Source: VAZQ01 sp963821505 (GTDB lineage: Bacteria; Pseudomonadota; Alphaproteobacteria; Rhizobiales; Xanthobacteraceae). Taken from it: DNA of 64,000 bases. How positions within the stretch are numbered: the stretch's first letter is position 1; every line of letters begins with the position of its first letter. The translations under genes were made by a program, and so were the position numbers. The stretch is from NCBI GenBank assembly GCA_963821505.1, contig CAWGEH010000022.1, forward strand, positions 159,586 to 223,585. The letters are read 5' to 3'. Positions 1-8,359 of the stretch are shown here, in pieces. Below the pieces are notes generated by a model. That model did no database searches. It was not told the DNA's origin and was given only the letters and a program-made list of their open reading frames with translations.

Positions 1-1
1 G

Positions 2-997
2 GAGGATGCCTTCATCCTGCTGCACGAGAAGAAGCTCTCCGGCCTGCAGGCGATGCTGCCGGTGCTCGAGGCCATCGTTCAGTCCGGCAAGCCGCTGCTG
101 ATCGTGGCCGAGGACGTCGAAGGCGAGGCGCTAGCCACCCTGGTCGTCAACAAGCTGCGCGGCGGGCTCAAGGTGGCCGCCGTCAAGGCGCCCGGCTTCG
201 GCGACCGCCGCAAGGCCATGCTCGAGGACATCGCGATCCTCACCGGCGGCCAGCTGATCTCGGAAGACCTCGGGATCAAGCTCGAGAACGTGACCACCGC
301 GATGCTCGGGCGCGCCAAGAAGGTCATCATCGAGAAGGAGAAGACCACGATCGTCGACGGCGCCGGCAAGAAGAAGGACATCGAGGCCCGCGTCGGTCAG
401 ATCAAGGCGCAGATCGAGGAGACCACGTCCGACTATGACCGCGAGAAGCTGCAGGAGCGACTGGCCAAGCTCGCCGGGGGCGTGGCGGTGATCCGCGTCG
501 GCGGCGCCACCGAGATCGAGGTGAAGGAGAAGAAGGACCGGGTCGAGGACGCGCTCAACGCGACCCGCGCCGCGGTCGAGGAAGGGATCGTGCCGGGCGG
601 CGGCGTCGCGCTGCTGCGCGCCAAGAAGGCGGTCGGCAAGATCCACGACGACAATGCCGACGTGCAGGCCGGCATCAACATCGTGCTCAAGGCGCTGGAA
701 TCGCCGTTGCGGCAGATCGCCGAGAACTCCGGCGTCGAGGGCTCGATCGTGGTCGGCAAGATCATGGAGAACAAGTCCGAGACCTACGGCTTCGACGCCC
801 AGACCGAGGAATATGTGGACATGGTCGACAAGGGCATCATCGACCCCGCCAAGGTGGTCCGCACCGCGCTGCAGGATGCGGCCTCGGTCGCAGGCCTGCT
901 GGTGACCACCGAAGCCATGGTCGCCGAGGCGCCGAAGAAGCAGTCTGCGGCCCCCGCCATGCCGGGCGGCGGCGGGATGGGGGGGATGGACTTCTAA
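2..997 (+). CDS. groEL: Chaperonin GroEL (60 kDa), C-terminal part
   Basis: This is the 3' portion of groEL; the reading frame is open to the first bases of the window, so the 5' end lies outside. The 331 visible residues correspond to the apical domain onward (roughly residue 215 to the end of a ~545-residue GroEL). They include the conserved stretches KAPGFGDRRKAMLEDIA and the ATP-pocket segment EEGIVPGGGVALLRA. The protein ends in the flexible Gly-Met tail (GGGGMGGMDF) typical of the major GroEL form. GroEL makes a double heptameric ring with GroES and folds cytosolic proteins in an ATP-driven cycle. An internal ATG at 53 is not the real start. A strong hairpin terminator follows the stop codon. 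groES is expected just upstream, outside the window. Confidence 0.97.
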   Translation, partial: EDAFILLHEKKLSGLQAMLPVLEAIVQSGKPLLIVAEDVEGEALATLVVNKLRGGLKVAAVKAPGFGDRRKAMLEDIAILTGGQLISEDLGIKLENVTTAMLGRAKKVIIEKEKTTIVDGAGKKKDIEARVGQIKAQIEETTSDYDREKLQERLAKLAGGVAVIRVGGATEIEVKEKKDRVEDALNATRAAVEEGIVPGGGVALLRAKKAVGKIHDDNADVQAGINIVLKALESPLRQIAENSGVEGSIVVGKIMENKSETYGFDAQTEEYVDMVDKGIIDPAKVVRTALQDAASVAGLLVTTEAMVAEAPKKQSAAPAMPGGGGMGGMDF

Positions 998-1039
998 GTC
1001 CGTCTATTCGCCCAAGCTTTCCTAAAAATGCTCGAAACC

Positions 1040-1075
1040 GAAGGGCGCGGCGCAAGCCGCGCCCTTCGTGTTTGT
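1040..1075 (+). terminator. Rho-independent terminator of groEL
   Basis: A perfect 12-bp GC-rich stem (1040-1051 pairing with 1056-1067) closed by a GCAA tetraloop lies 43 bases after the groEL stop and is followed by a short T-rich stretch (GTGTTTGT). It separates groEL from the convergent membrane-protein gene. Confidence 0.85.
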
Positions 1076-1117
1076 CGCGGTGATGTAAGCGGGCCCCCGC
1101 CGCAACGACTGGCGCCA

Positions 1118-3304
1118 CTATCTGCAGCGCACGTCCCAGGCCGGCGCCTTCTCCTGCGTGCCGTAGGACGGCAGAGCGGACCGCAGGCGCTCGAAGAACC
1201 GCCGATGAAAGGCGGAGCCCGGGAACATCGTGTCCGGCGCATCGAACAGCAGGCATGGCGGATTCAATCGTGCAAGCTGAGCCACCAGCGCGTCGAAATC
1301 CGCATGAGAGATGGTGAGTTCGAACGCATCCCGCTGCTGCAGCGGCGGAAGCACGCCCGTCATGAGCGGCATGAAATAGGAATTGGAGGTCAGATAAACC
1401 GCGCCGCCATGCGTGCCCAGCAGGGCGGCGAGCGACCGCGCCTTCTCTTCCAACGCATCGCCCTGCTCTCGCGGCAGGCATATGCCGGAAACCACCCTGC
1501 CCGGGCAGTCCCCTCCCTTCCCCCACACCGCGACGGCCGCGAGGGCGGAATCGGCCGCGAGCATGTTGGGGAACAGGATGGCTGGCAGGAGGATGAGCGC
1601 AAGCGCCGCGGCACCGAACGAAGTTAGCAGCCTTCGCATCGGATAGGACGCCACGGACGCGAGCCGCCGTGGAAGCAAATCTCCCAGCAGGAAGCCATAC
1701 AGGACCAGCAACGACCAGGCATTCCAGAAGTGCGGTCCTTTGAAATAGTACGCGGACCACAGCACGATCAGCGTGGCCAACGCGACCCGACATGCCCTGC
1801 GGCCATCAAGGTCTTCTTGTTGCCAGCTCACGATGCCGCTAACGGCGACGAACAGAGCATGTGCGAATATCAGGCACACGAGCGGGTCGACCTGGGTCAG
1901 CCTGAGTCCGCCGTATCCACCTGCGAACTGTCCGACGAGCGGAAACGATGCGAGCAGCGGCGATGCCTGCGGCCAGGTGCCGAGGCAGATCCAGACGAAG
2001 ATCGCCAGCAGCAGGAATGCTGCCGCGAGGCCACAGCCGAAGAGCAGGCCCGCATGGAGCAGGCCGCTCCATCGTCCGGATGCGCGCAGGGCCAGAAATG
2101 CAACGAAGGCCGCCGACACGCAGGCGCCGGTCTCCAGGTTCCAGCCCAGCGCCAACCCGGCGGCGAAGCCGAGATACGCCGCGCAATGCGCGGCCGACCG
2201 CTGGTAGAGCGACACCAATGCGAGTACCGCGGCGGCAAGCCCGAGAAACCGCCATGCCGACTGGTTCGGATACAGGATCGCCACGTGCAGGGGCTGGATC
2301 CAAGGCAGGATGAGAAGCAAGGCAAGCAAAACCGGCAGCCAGCGCGGCCGATACCAAATCCAAAGCGCAGCCGTGATCAGGGCGAGGGACAGCACCTGCA
2401 GTGCTTGCACGATCCTGATATGCGTACCGAAAGTAAAAAGTCCCAGGGCCCTCTCGACGCCGGCCAGCAGCACCGCGGAAAGAAGGCCGGCGTTGAGAGG
2501 AACACGGCCGAGCGGCATCCCCGCCGCCAGATGGTCGCCGGCGCCCAGATTGCCGCTGTAATGCCACTCCACCGCCGACAAGCCCTCGGGCGTGAAGCCG
2601 CGGAGGTCAGGCGGGATGGCGAACGCCGTGACGCAAAGGGTGAGCGCATAGACCATGAGCAGGAGCATGCTCGACACCTTCAGCGTGTCCGCTCTTGCGC
2701 GGATCGCGGGTTGGCGGACGAGCCAGAAATAGGTCAGCACGACAAGCGCGCCGCCGGCCATGGCCGATAGCTGCGAGCGGGCCGACGGCAACAGCGCCAG
2801 CGGGTAATACGCGCCTTGAACGACGAAGAAGTTCCTCGCGGGCTGAGTGCCGCGGTAGAGCAGAAAGCATACGGCCACGCCGGCGAGCACGCCGACGCCG
2901 GCATTGTCGCGCAACAGCCGGACGAACGAAACGACGAGCCTCGGTACGGCAGGCTTGACGACGCGCCGGCGTGACACGAGCGCAACGAGGGCAAGCCCGG
3001 CAAGCAGGACCACCACGAGGCGATCCGCGCGCTGTTGCGCGCGGCTGTCGAACATGCCGAGCATCTCGATGTGCTCGGGCGTGAATGTCCGCAGCATCTG
3101 GGCCTGGTCCTGCGGGACGAGCAGAGCCGTTGCGAGCGCGAGCAACAGCACCCCGGTCACGACGATGGCGATACCGTCGCGGCCGATGATCGCCCTGCCA
3201 GTCTTGCGGTCTGCGGTGAGCATCAGCCGATCGCGAATCGCGGCTAGGGTTGCGGCCTCCGAATCGCGTTTCGGGACCATGTATGGCGTCCTGGCAATTG
3301 GCAT
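1118..3304 (-). CDS. Large polytopic membrane protein, function unknown
   Basis: The 728-residue product is not recognised. After a short basic cytoplasmic head (residues 1-45) it shows about a dozen hydrophobic segments between residues 47 and about 590. A soluble, probably periplasmic tail of about 145 residues follows, holding two cysteines in GGDCPGRVVSGICLP and two more near the C terminus. Many membrane helices followed by a small soluble tail resemble GT-C glycosyltransferases or lipid-linked sugar transferases. No early acidic DxD-type loop motif could be picked out, so this is only a fold-level guess. The gene stands alone, convergent with groEL and divergent from the Rieske reductase. 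The start at 3304 is the first ATG; an ATG 24 bases downstream (MVPKRD) is an alternative. Confidence 0.7.
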   Translation of the reverse strand: MPIARTPYMVPKRDSEAATLAAIRDRLMLTADRKTGRAIIGRDGIAIVVTGVLLLALATALLVPQDQAQMLRTFTPEHIEMLGMFDSRAQQRADRLVVVLLAGLALVALVSRRRVVKPAVPRLVVSFVRLLRDNAGVGVLAGVAVCFLLYRGTQPARNFFVVQGAYYPLALLPSARSQLSAMAGGALVVLTYFWLVRQPAIRARADTLKVSSMLLLMVYALTLCVTAFAIPPDLRGFTPEGLSAVEWHYSGNLGAGDHLAAGMPLGRVPLNAGLLSAVLLAGVERALGLFTFGTHIRIVQALQVLSLALITAALWIWYRPRWLPVLLALLLILPWIQPLHVAILYPNQSAWRFLGLAAAVLALVSLYQRSAAHCAAYLGFAAGLALGWNLETGACVSAAFVAFLALRASGRWSGLLHAGLLFGCGLAAAFLLLAIFVWICLGTWPQASPLLASFPLVGQFAGGYGGLRLTQVDPLVCLIFAHALFVAVSGIVSWQQEDLDGRRACRVALATLIVLWSAYYFKGPHFWNAWSLLVLYGFLLGDLLPRRLASVASYPMRRLLTSFGAAALALILLPAILFPNMLAADSALAAVAVWGKGGDCPGRVVSGICLPREQGDALEEKARSLAALLGTHGGAVYLTSNSYFMPLMTGVLPPLQQRDAFELTISHADFDALVAQLARLNPPCLLFDAPDTMFPGSAFHRRFFERLRSALPSYGTQEKAPAWDVRCR

Positions 3305-3448
3305 GAAAGCGGTGGCGGGAGCAACCGCAGGAAAAATGGCGGGCGTGTGGTCGCGATCTCCGGGAACATCCGCCGGGATGATCGAACCCTCTTCCTGCGC
3401 GCGGCGTTTCCTGATTGCCTAGGGGTGCCATGATGTCAGGAGACGTCC

Positions 3449-4981
3449 ATGAGCGAGCCATCAAAACCGACCGGTCCCGATCTCGCGGCCGGCGTCCCGC
3501 TCGATGACCTCCCCGATGGAGGCATGCTCAGCGGACACGTGGGCGAGGAGCCGGTCCTGCTCGCGCGTCGCGGCGATGAAATCTTCGCGATCGGCGCGAC
3601 CTGCTCGCACTACGGCGGCCCCCTCGCCGAGGGCTTGCTCGTCGGCGACAGCGTGCGATGCCCCTGGCATCATGCCCGCTTCAGCTTGCGCACCGGCGCG
3701 GCGATCGGGGCGCCGGCGTTCAATCCGCTGCCGTGCTGGCGCGTGGAAAAACGCGACGGCAAGGTGTTCGTCCACGAAAAGGCCGAGCCGGCCGATCGAC
3801 GCCGGGCCGGCACGGCTCGAAGCTCAACCGGACCATCCGAACGCGTGGTCATCGTGGGCGGCGGGGCGGCGGGCTTCGCGACGGCCGAGATGCTGCGGCG
3901 CGAAGGATTTGCCGGCAGCGTCACGCTTCTGTCCTCCGACGACACGGCTCCCTACGACCGGCCGAATTGCTCGAAGGACTATCTCGCCGGCAACGCACCC
4001 GAAGACTGGATGCCGCTCAAGCCGCGCGAATTCTACGCCGAGCATGCCATCGGCCTCGAGCTGCGTGCCGACGTGACTGGACTCGACATCAAGGCGCGGC
4101 AGCTGGCGATCGCGGGCGGGCGAAGCGTGACGTTCGACAAGCTGGTACTCGCGACCGGCGCGCAGCCCGTTCGCCTCGACATCCCCGGTGGGAGCCAGCC
4201 GCAGGTGCATGTGCTGCGCTCGCTCGCCGACGCCCGCGCGATCATCGCGACGGCAAAAGAGGCGCGGCGGGCCGTGGTGATCGGCGCGAGCTTCATCGGG
4301 CTCGAGGTCGCCGCGTCGCTGCGCGCCCGCGACCTGCAGGTTCATGTGGTGGCGCCGGAGCGGCTGCCGATGGAACGTATCCTCGGCCGTGAACTCGGCG
4401 ACTTCATTCGCGGGCTGCACGAAGAGCACGGCGTCGTCTTCCACCTCGAGGAGACGGTAACCGCGATCGACGGACGAAACGTCAAACTGAAAGGCGGGAC
4501 GACGCTATCGGCCGACCTGGTGGTCGTGGGCATCGGCGTGCGGCCCCGGACGCAGCTCGCCGAGCATGCCGGCCTTAAGATCGAGCGCGGCGTGCTCGTG
4601 AACGAGCACCTGGAGACCAGCGCGCCGGGAATCTACGCCGCCGGGGATATCGCGCGCTGGCCGGATCCCCACTCCGGCGAACGGCTCCGCATCGAGCATT
4701 GGGTCGTCGCCGAGCGCCAGGGTCAGACCGTCGCGCAGAATATCCTCGGACAGCGGCAGCGATTTTCCGACGTCCCGTTCTTCTGGAGCCAGCATTACGA
4801 CGTACCGATCAACTATGTCGGTCATGCCGAGAAGTGGGACAAGCTCGAGGTCGAGGGCGACATCGCGGCTCGCGATTGCCTGGTGCGCTATCGCCGCGAC
4901 GGCAAGCTGCTGGCCGTCGCCACGATCTACCGCGACCTCGCGAATCTGAAGGAGGAATGGGCGATGGAACGCGTGGTCTGA
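3449..4981 (+). CDS. Rieske ferredoxin-FAD/NAD(P) oxidoreductase fusion (AIFM3/ferredoxin reductase-like)
   Basis: The 510-residue protein joins an N-terminal Rieske [2Fe-2S] domain to a pyridine-nucleotide disulfide-type flavoprotein. The Rieske ligands are C52-x-H54 and C71-x-x-H74 (TCSHYGGPL and CPWHHARF). Residues from about 130 carry the FAD dinucleotide fold (VVIVGGGAAGFATAEM). A second Rossmann motif for NAD(P) begins near 272 (AVVIGASFIGLEVAASL), and the second FAD motif is GIYAAGDIARW. The C-terminal segment FFWSQHYDVPINYVG is typical of AIF-like and oxygenase-coupled ferredoxin reductases. The fused form is known as AIFM3-like; it probably moves electrons from NAD(P)H through FAD to the Rieske cluster in the cytoplasm, but no partner oxygenase is adjacent. 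A purine-rich GGAGACGTCC precedes the ATG. A 107-bp palindromic repeat starts 5 bases after the stop. Confidence 0.9.
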   Translation: MSEPSKPTGPDLAAGVPLDDLPDGGMLSGHVGEEPVLLARRGDEIFAIGATCSHYGGPLAEGLLVGDSVRCPWHHARFSLRTGAAIGAPAFNPLPCWRVEKRDGKVFVHEKAEPADRRRAGTARSSTGPSERVVIVGGGAAGFATAEMLRREGFAGSVTLLSSDDTAPYDRPNCSKDYLAGNAPEDWMPLKPREFYAEHAIGLELRADVTGLDIKARQLAIAGGRSVTFDKLVLATGAQPVRLDIPGGSQPQVHVLRSLADARAIIATAKEARRAVVIGASFIGLEVAASLRARDLQVHVVAPERLPMERILGRELGDFIRGLHEEHGVVFHLEETVTAIDGRNVKLKGGTTLSADLVVVGIGVRPRTQLAEHAGLKIERGVLVNEHLETSAPGIYAAGDIARWPDPHSGERLRIEHWVVAERQGQTVAQNILGQRQRFSDVPFFWSQHYDVPINYVGHAEKWDKLEVEGDIAARDCLVRYRRDGKLLAVATIYRDLANLKEEWAMERVV

Positions 4982-4985
4982 AGCC

Positions 4986-5092
4986 CTAGAGCGCATCCCG
5001 ATTGGGTCGAATCGTGATGCGCTCTAGATTCTTCGATTTTGCGCATGTTCTGTTCGGAAAACCGGTTCCCACTTTTCCGGAACATGCGCTAG
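4986..5092. repeat. 107-bp palindromic intergenic repeat, copy 1
   Basis: This block is identical base for base to 44006-44112. It is made of two dyads. The first pairs CTAGAGCGCATC (4986-4997) with GATGCGCTCTAG (5016-5027). The second pairs GCGCATGTTC (5041-5050) with GAACATGCGC (5080-5089), with an inner CGGAAAA/TTTTCCG pair. Similar CGGAAAAGTGGGAACCGG-type palindromes are scattered between genes in Hyphomicrobiales. Here it lies between two convergent genes and could fold as a bidirectional terminator or an mRNA-end stabiliser. Confidence 0.95.
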
Positions 5093-5145
5093 CGATCGCG
5101 TGCGCGGGCTGTGCAACCGCATCCCCTGATGTCCATCATGCAGCA

Positions 5146-6994
5146 TCACGTCGTCAGCTCGCGCACCGCGCGCGCCGCCTGGTCGATGGCGAGATGGGCG
5201 TAGGCGTCGCCACCGGCATCGGAATTGGCGATGGCGACGCGACCGGCTTGCTGCCGGGCACGATCGAGAACGGTCTCGTAGTCGTCTTCGTCGAACAGCG
5301 AATTTGCCACGTAGCCGTAGCCGTGCGGCCAGCGGTTGACGGTGATCGCCGCGATGTCGCGCGCGCTGGAAAATCCGCCGGGGCCCAGCATGCGGTCGAG
5401 CTCGTCGCGGATCCTGTCCTCGAAATCCGCGAAGGTCATTGCGAGCAGCTTCGCCTGGCCGATGCGGAACTGGGCGCGCGCGTCGAGCCCGCGGTTGGGC
5501 GCCCCCGGGACGTGGACGAGGTGCAGGCACATGGGCGCGTCCGGATTGGGCGAATGGCGGTAGCCGCCGAGGCTCACGGGAAAATCCAGCTTGACGTGGC
5601 TGTGAAACGACATCGGCGCGGAAATGTCGTGCACGCCGAGCGCCGCCCATGGCCGCCAGTCGCGCACGAGCACGTTGGTGTAGACGATCGGGGTCTTGAC
5701 GTTGCGGGCCAGCGCCTCGCGCTGCGGCACCGGCAGCTCCGGCATGATGTGCGGGATGACCATGTGGAAACAGGCGAGCACCGCGTGCTTGGCCGCGAGG
5801 CGGTGCGGCACCCCCGCGCGCACATAGCCGAGATGCACCTCGCCGCCGGCGTTGCGGACGTCGACGCAGGTCGAGTCGAGCCGGATGCGAACGGCGTGGC
5901 GGTCCTGGTCGAGCTTGTCGTAGTCGAACGCCGCCAGGACCACGTCGTCCATGCCGCGGCCGGGCGCGGCATCCGGAATGAGCGCGCGCACCAGCAGGCG
6001 GGCGAGCGAGGCGTTGCCGTCGGGGAAATGATAGATATAGGGCTCGCGCGGGCCTGCCCGCGCCGGTAGCCCGAGCCCGTCGAAACCGGGATAGCCGAGG
6101 TCGCGCGCGTCGGCCGCCGGCACCGCGTCGCAGCCGAGCCCGAAGAAGCCCAAGGTGCGGCCCTGAAAACAGTTCGCCGCCTGTTCGCTCAGGCCGCAGA
6201 CGCCGGTCAGGTAATCGCGGTAGCTCGTGCGCTTGAGGATCTCGACCTTTTCCGCGACCGTCCTGCCGGCGAGCGGGTCGCGCGCGCCGTCATAGAGCGC
6301 GAGCAGTTGCGCCTTGCTCGCCTGCGAGATCGGAAACTCGGCCACGAATTCGGCGAGCGGCCTGGCATTGGCGAGACGGCGCGTGAGCTCGTCGGTGCCG
6401 CCCGCCGGCGGCTCGCCCGCCACCAGGAGGTCGCGTCCGAAGGCCTCGCGCGGGAAGAACAGGCCGCGCGAAAGGCCAAGCGAGGAATAGAACGTCCGCT
6501 CGAAAGCGGTCTCGAAGCGTGCGACCTCGACGCCGAGGTCGCGCAGCAGACCTTTGGCGACGTCGCTGTAGTGCGTCTTGGGGGAATTCGATCGACTCGC
6601 TGCCGCCGTAGCCGATCACCAGACGGCCGTCGAACGTGAACTCGTTGCGCCTGGCATGGCCGCCGAAATCGTCGTGGTTGTCGAGCACGAGGATGCGCGC
6701 CGACGGCCCGGCGGCGCGGCGGTAGAACCAGGCGGCCGCGAGCCCGCTGATGCCCGCGCCGACCACGACGAGGTCGTAGCGCTCCTCGATCGGTAGTCCG
6801 TCAAGCGGAAAGCGGGCGGGGTCGCGCGCCTGCGCGTGAGCGGTCTCGAACGAGCCGGGATGCTGGCCGCGCAGGCCGGTGAGCGCGGGCGGATAGCGGC
6901 CGGGCGCGGCCGCGATCTGGGCCGCCGGGGTCAGACCCGCGGCGACGGTCAGGGCCACTCCGTTGAGGAAGTCGCGGCGCGAAATCGTGAACAT
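5146..6994 (-). pseudogene. FAD-dependent amine oxidase, spermidine dehydrogenase (SpdH)-like, broken by a +1 frameshift
   Basis: Two overlapping frames make one protein of about 615 residues. The N-terminal frame (from 6994) begins MFTISRRDFLNG, a Tat signal, followed by the FAD motif DLVVVGAGISGLAAAWF and then GGHARRNEFTFDG, which is characteristic of SpdH-like oxidases. The C-terminal frame (to 5146) supplies the rest of the flavin amine oxidase, including YIYHFPDGNASLARLLVR. Continuity is restored by removing one G from the run of five at 6580-6584; the protein then reads EFPKTHYSDVAKGLLRDLG. Known SpdH oxidises spermidine in the periplasm. The frameshift may be a sequencing error or real inactivation. 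If unrepaired, the N-terminal frame ends as a 234-residue fragment. Confidence 0.85.
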
Positions 6995-7205
6995 GCGGCA
7001 ACCAGATTCGATGGACGGCGCGAGAGGTCAACGGCCGCACGGATGTTGCGCGCCGCCACGCGTGGGGGTGAGCGATGAAGCGGCGATTCTGCCAACAACC
7101 CCGGCCGCGGCGCAAGACCGGCGCCGCCGCACGGTGGCAAGAGTTGCGCGTCCCGGGCACGACACAGGTGCGGCAACGCCGGTGAGATGCGCCGCCCCTT
7201 CCGGC

Positions 7206-7736
7206 CTAATTGGCCGGAAGCTCGCTGCCTGCATCCATGCGCGCCGTTGCGCGCCGCGGCACGACGAGCTTTGCGATCAGCACCTGCACGACCTCGTCGC
7301 GCTGGTTGCGCGTCTCGCTGCGCACGCGCACCATGCCGCGGTCGGCGCGTGAGCGCGACGGCACCACCTCCTCGATCTCGCTCACGACGCGGAGGATATC
7401 ACCCGGCCGCGTGGGCTTCGGCCAGCTGACCTCCCCGCCGGCCCCGATGATGCCGCCGGCCAGCGGCAACCCGGTCTCGACCAGCAAGCGCATGGTGATC
7501 GCGGCCGTATGCCAGCCGCTCGCCGCCAAGCCGCCGAACAGCGTGGCCCTCGCCGCGGCGTCATCGAGGTGGAAGGGCTGCGGATCGAACTGGGCGGCAA
7601 ACGCCTTGATCTGCGCCTCGTCGATGGAGTGGGCGGCGCTGGTGAAACGCCGTCCAACCTGGAGATCGTCGAGATAGAGCCGGCCGTCTGCTGCCGGTTC
7701 GTTTGACTGCGCCACAGGCCACCCCCGCTCATTCAT
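7206..7736 (-). CDS. MaoC-family hot-dog dehydratase
   Basis: The 176-residue protein fits a single hot-dog domain of the MaoC/(R)-specific enoyl-CoA hydratase type. The hydratase-2 signature is visible as AFAAQFDPQPFHLDD (conserved Asp and His of the active site), followed by FGGLAASGWHTAAI, and later SWPKPTRPGDILRV and VRVRSETRNQRDEVV. Enzymes of this family hydrate or dehydrate acyl-CoA thioesters. The frame is open up to 7781, but a good sigma70-type promoter at 7753-7781 overlaps that extension, so the ATG at 7736 was chosen; a GTG at 7715 is an alternative. The gene is divergent from an HxlR regulator that probably controls it. Confidence 0.88.
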   Translation of the reverse strand: MNERGWPVAQSNEPAADGRLYLDDLQVGRRFTSAAHSIDEAQIKAFAAQFDPQPFHLDDAAARATLFGGLAASGWHTAAITMRLLVETGLPLAGGIIGAGGEVSWPKPTRPGDILRVVSEIEEVVPSRSRADRGMVRVRSETRNQRDEVVQVLIAKLVVPRRATARMDAGSELPAN

Positions 7737-7745
7737 CGAAGCTAC

Positions 7746-7774
7746 TTGCATAATGATAGTGACTGGGCTATATG
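7746..7774 (+). promoter_or_regulatory. Sigma70-like promoter of the HxlR regulator, overlapping the MaoC promoter
   Basis: On the plus strand TTGCAT (7746-7751), a 17-base spacer and TATATG (7769-7774) form a plausible promoter lying across the opposite-strand MaoC promoter. The predicted transcript start is about 7780-7781, the first base of an ATG, so the regulator mRNA may be leaderless. Confidence 0.45.
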
Positions 7775-7781
7775 GTGTCAA
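7753..7781 (-). promoter_or_regulatory. Sigma70-type promoter of the MaoC gene
   Basis: On the minus strand a perfect -35 box TTGACA (7781-7776) is followed after exactly 17 bases by TATCAT (7758-7753). Transcription would start near 7746, about 10 bases before the ATG at 7736. The -35 box overlaps the first codon of the divergent regulator. Confidence 0.65.
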
Positions 7782-8335
7782 TGCAACGCAAGAGCTTTGG
7801 CAACATGCCGTGTCCGATCGCCCGCAGCCTGGAGCGCGTGGGCGAATGGTGGAGCATCCTCATCCTGCGCGACGCCCTGCACGGGATGACGCGCTTCGAC
7901 GAGTTCCAGAAGAGCCTGGGCATCGCGCCGAACATGCTCGCGCGGCGCCTCCACGCCCTGGTCGAGGCCGGACTGCTGGAGCGCCGCCGATACAGCCAAC
8001 GGCCGCCGCGCGACGAATACATTCCGACCGCGCGCGGACGGGATTTCCGCCCCGTCCTGGTGGCATTGCTCGCCTGGGGCAACAGGCACTTCGCGCCCGA
8101 GGGCGCGAGCGTGCTGCTGGTCGATACCACGACCGGCGCGGCCGTAGACCCGATCCTCGTCGATCCCGCTACCGGGCGGCCGATCAAGGAACCCGAATAT
8201 GCGTTTGTGGCCGGTCCCGCCGCGCCCGAACGCACCCGACGCAGGTATGCATCGCGCAAGCCGCAGGGCTCGCCGCCGGAAGCAGGCTCCGGTGGCGGCG
8301 GCCAAGCGCCGACGCGCACCAGGGCCGTGACATGA
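7781..8335 (+). CDS. HxlR-family winged-helix transcriptional regulator
   Basis: The 184-residue product carries the HxlR signature near its N terminus: CPIARSLERVGEWW, SILILRDALHGMTRFDEFQ and GIAPNMLARRLHALVEAGLL. This corresponds to one winged-helix DNA-binding domain over residues 8-105. The C-terminal 80 residues are an extension found in some HxlR proteins, ending in a disordered Gly/Pro/Arg-rich tail. Members bind as dimers to short dyads and often control the gene divergent from them, here the MaoC dehydratase, while repressing themselves. An ATG at 7772 is in frame but falls inside the putative -10 box, so 7781 is preferred. A MATE exporter starts 24 bases downstream and may be co-transcribed. 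Confidence 0.92.
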   Translation: MQRKSFGNMPCPIARSLERVGEWWSILILRDALHGMTRFDEFQKSLGIAPNMLARRLHALVEAGLLERRRYSQRPPRDEYIPTARGRDFRPVLVALLAWGNRHFAPEGASVLLVDTTTGAAVDPILVDPATGRPIKEPEYAFVAGPAAPERTRRRYASRKPQGSPPEAGSGGGGQAPTRTRAVT

Positions 8336-8359
8336 GTTCTCGCCGCAACCGTCGGGGCC

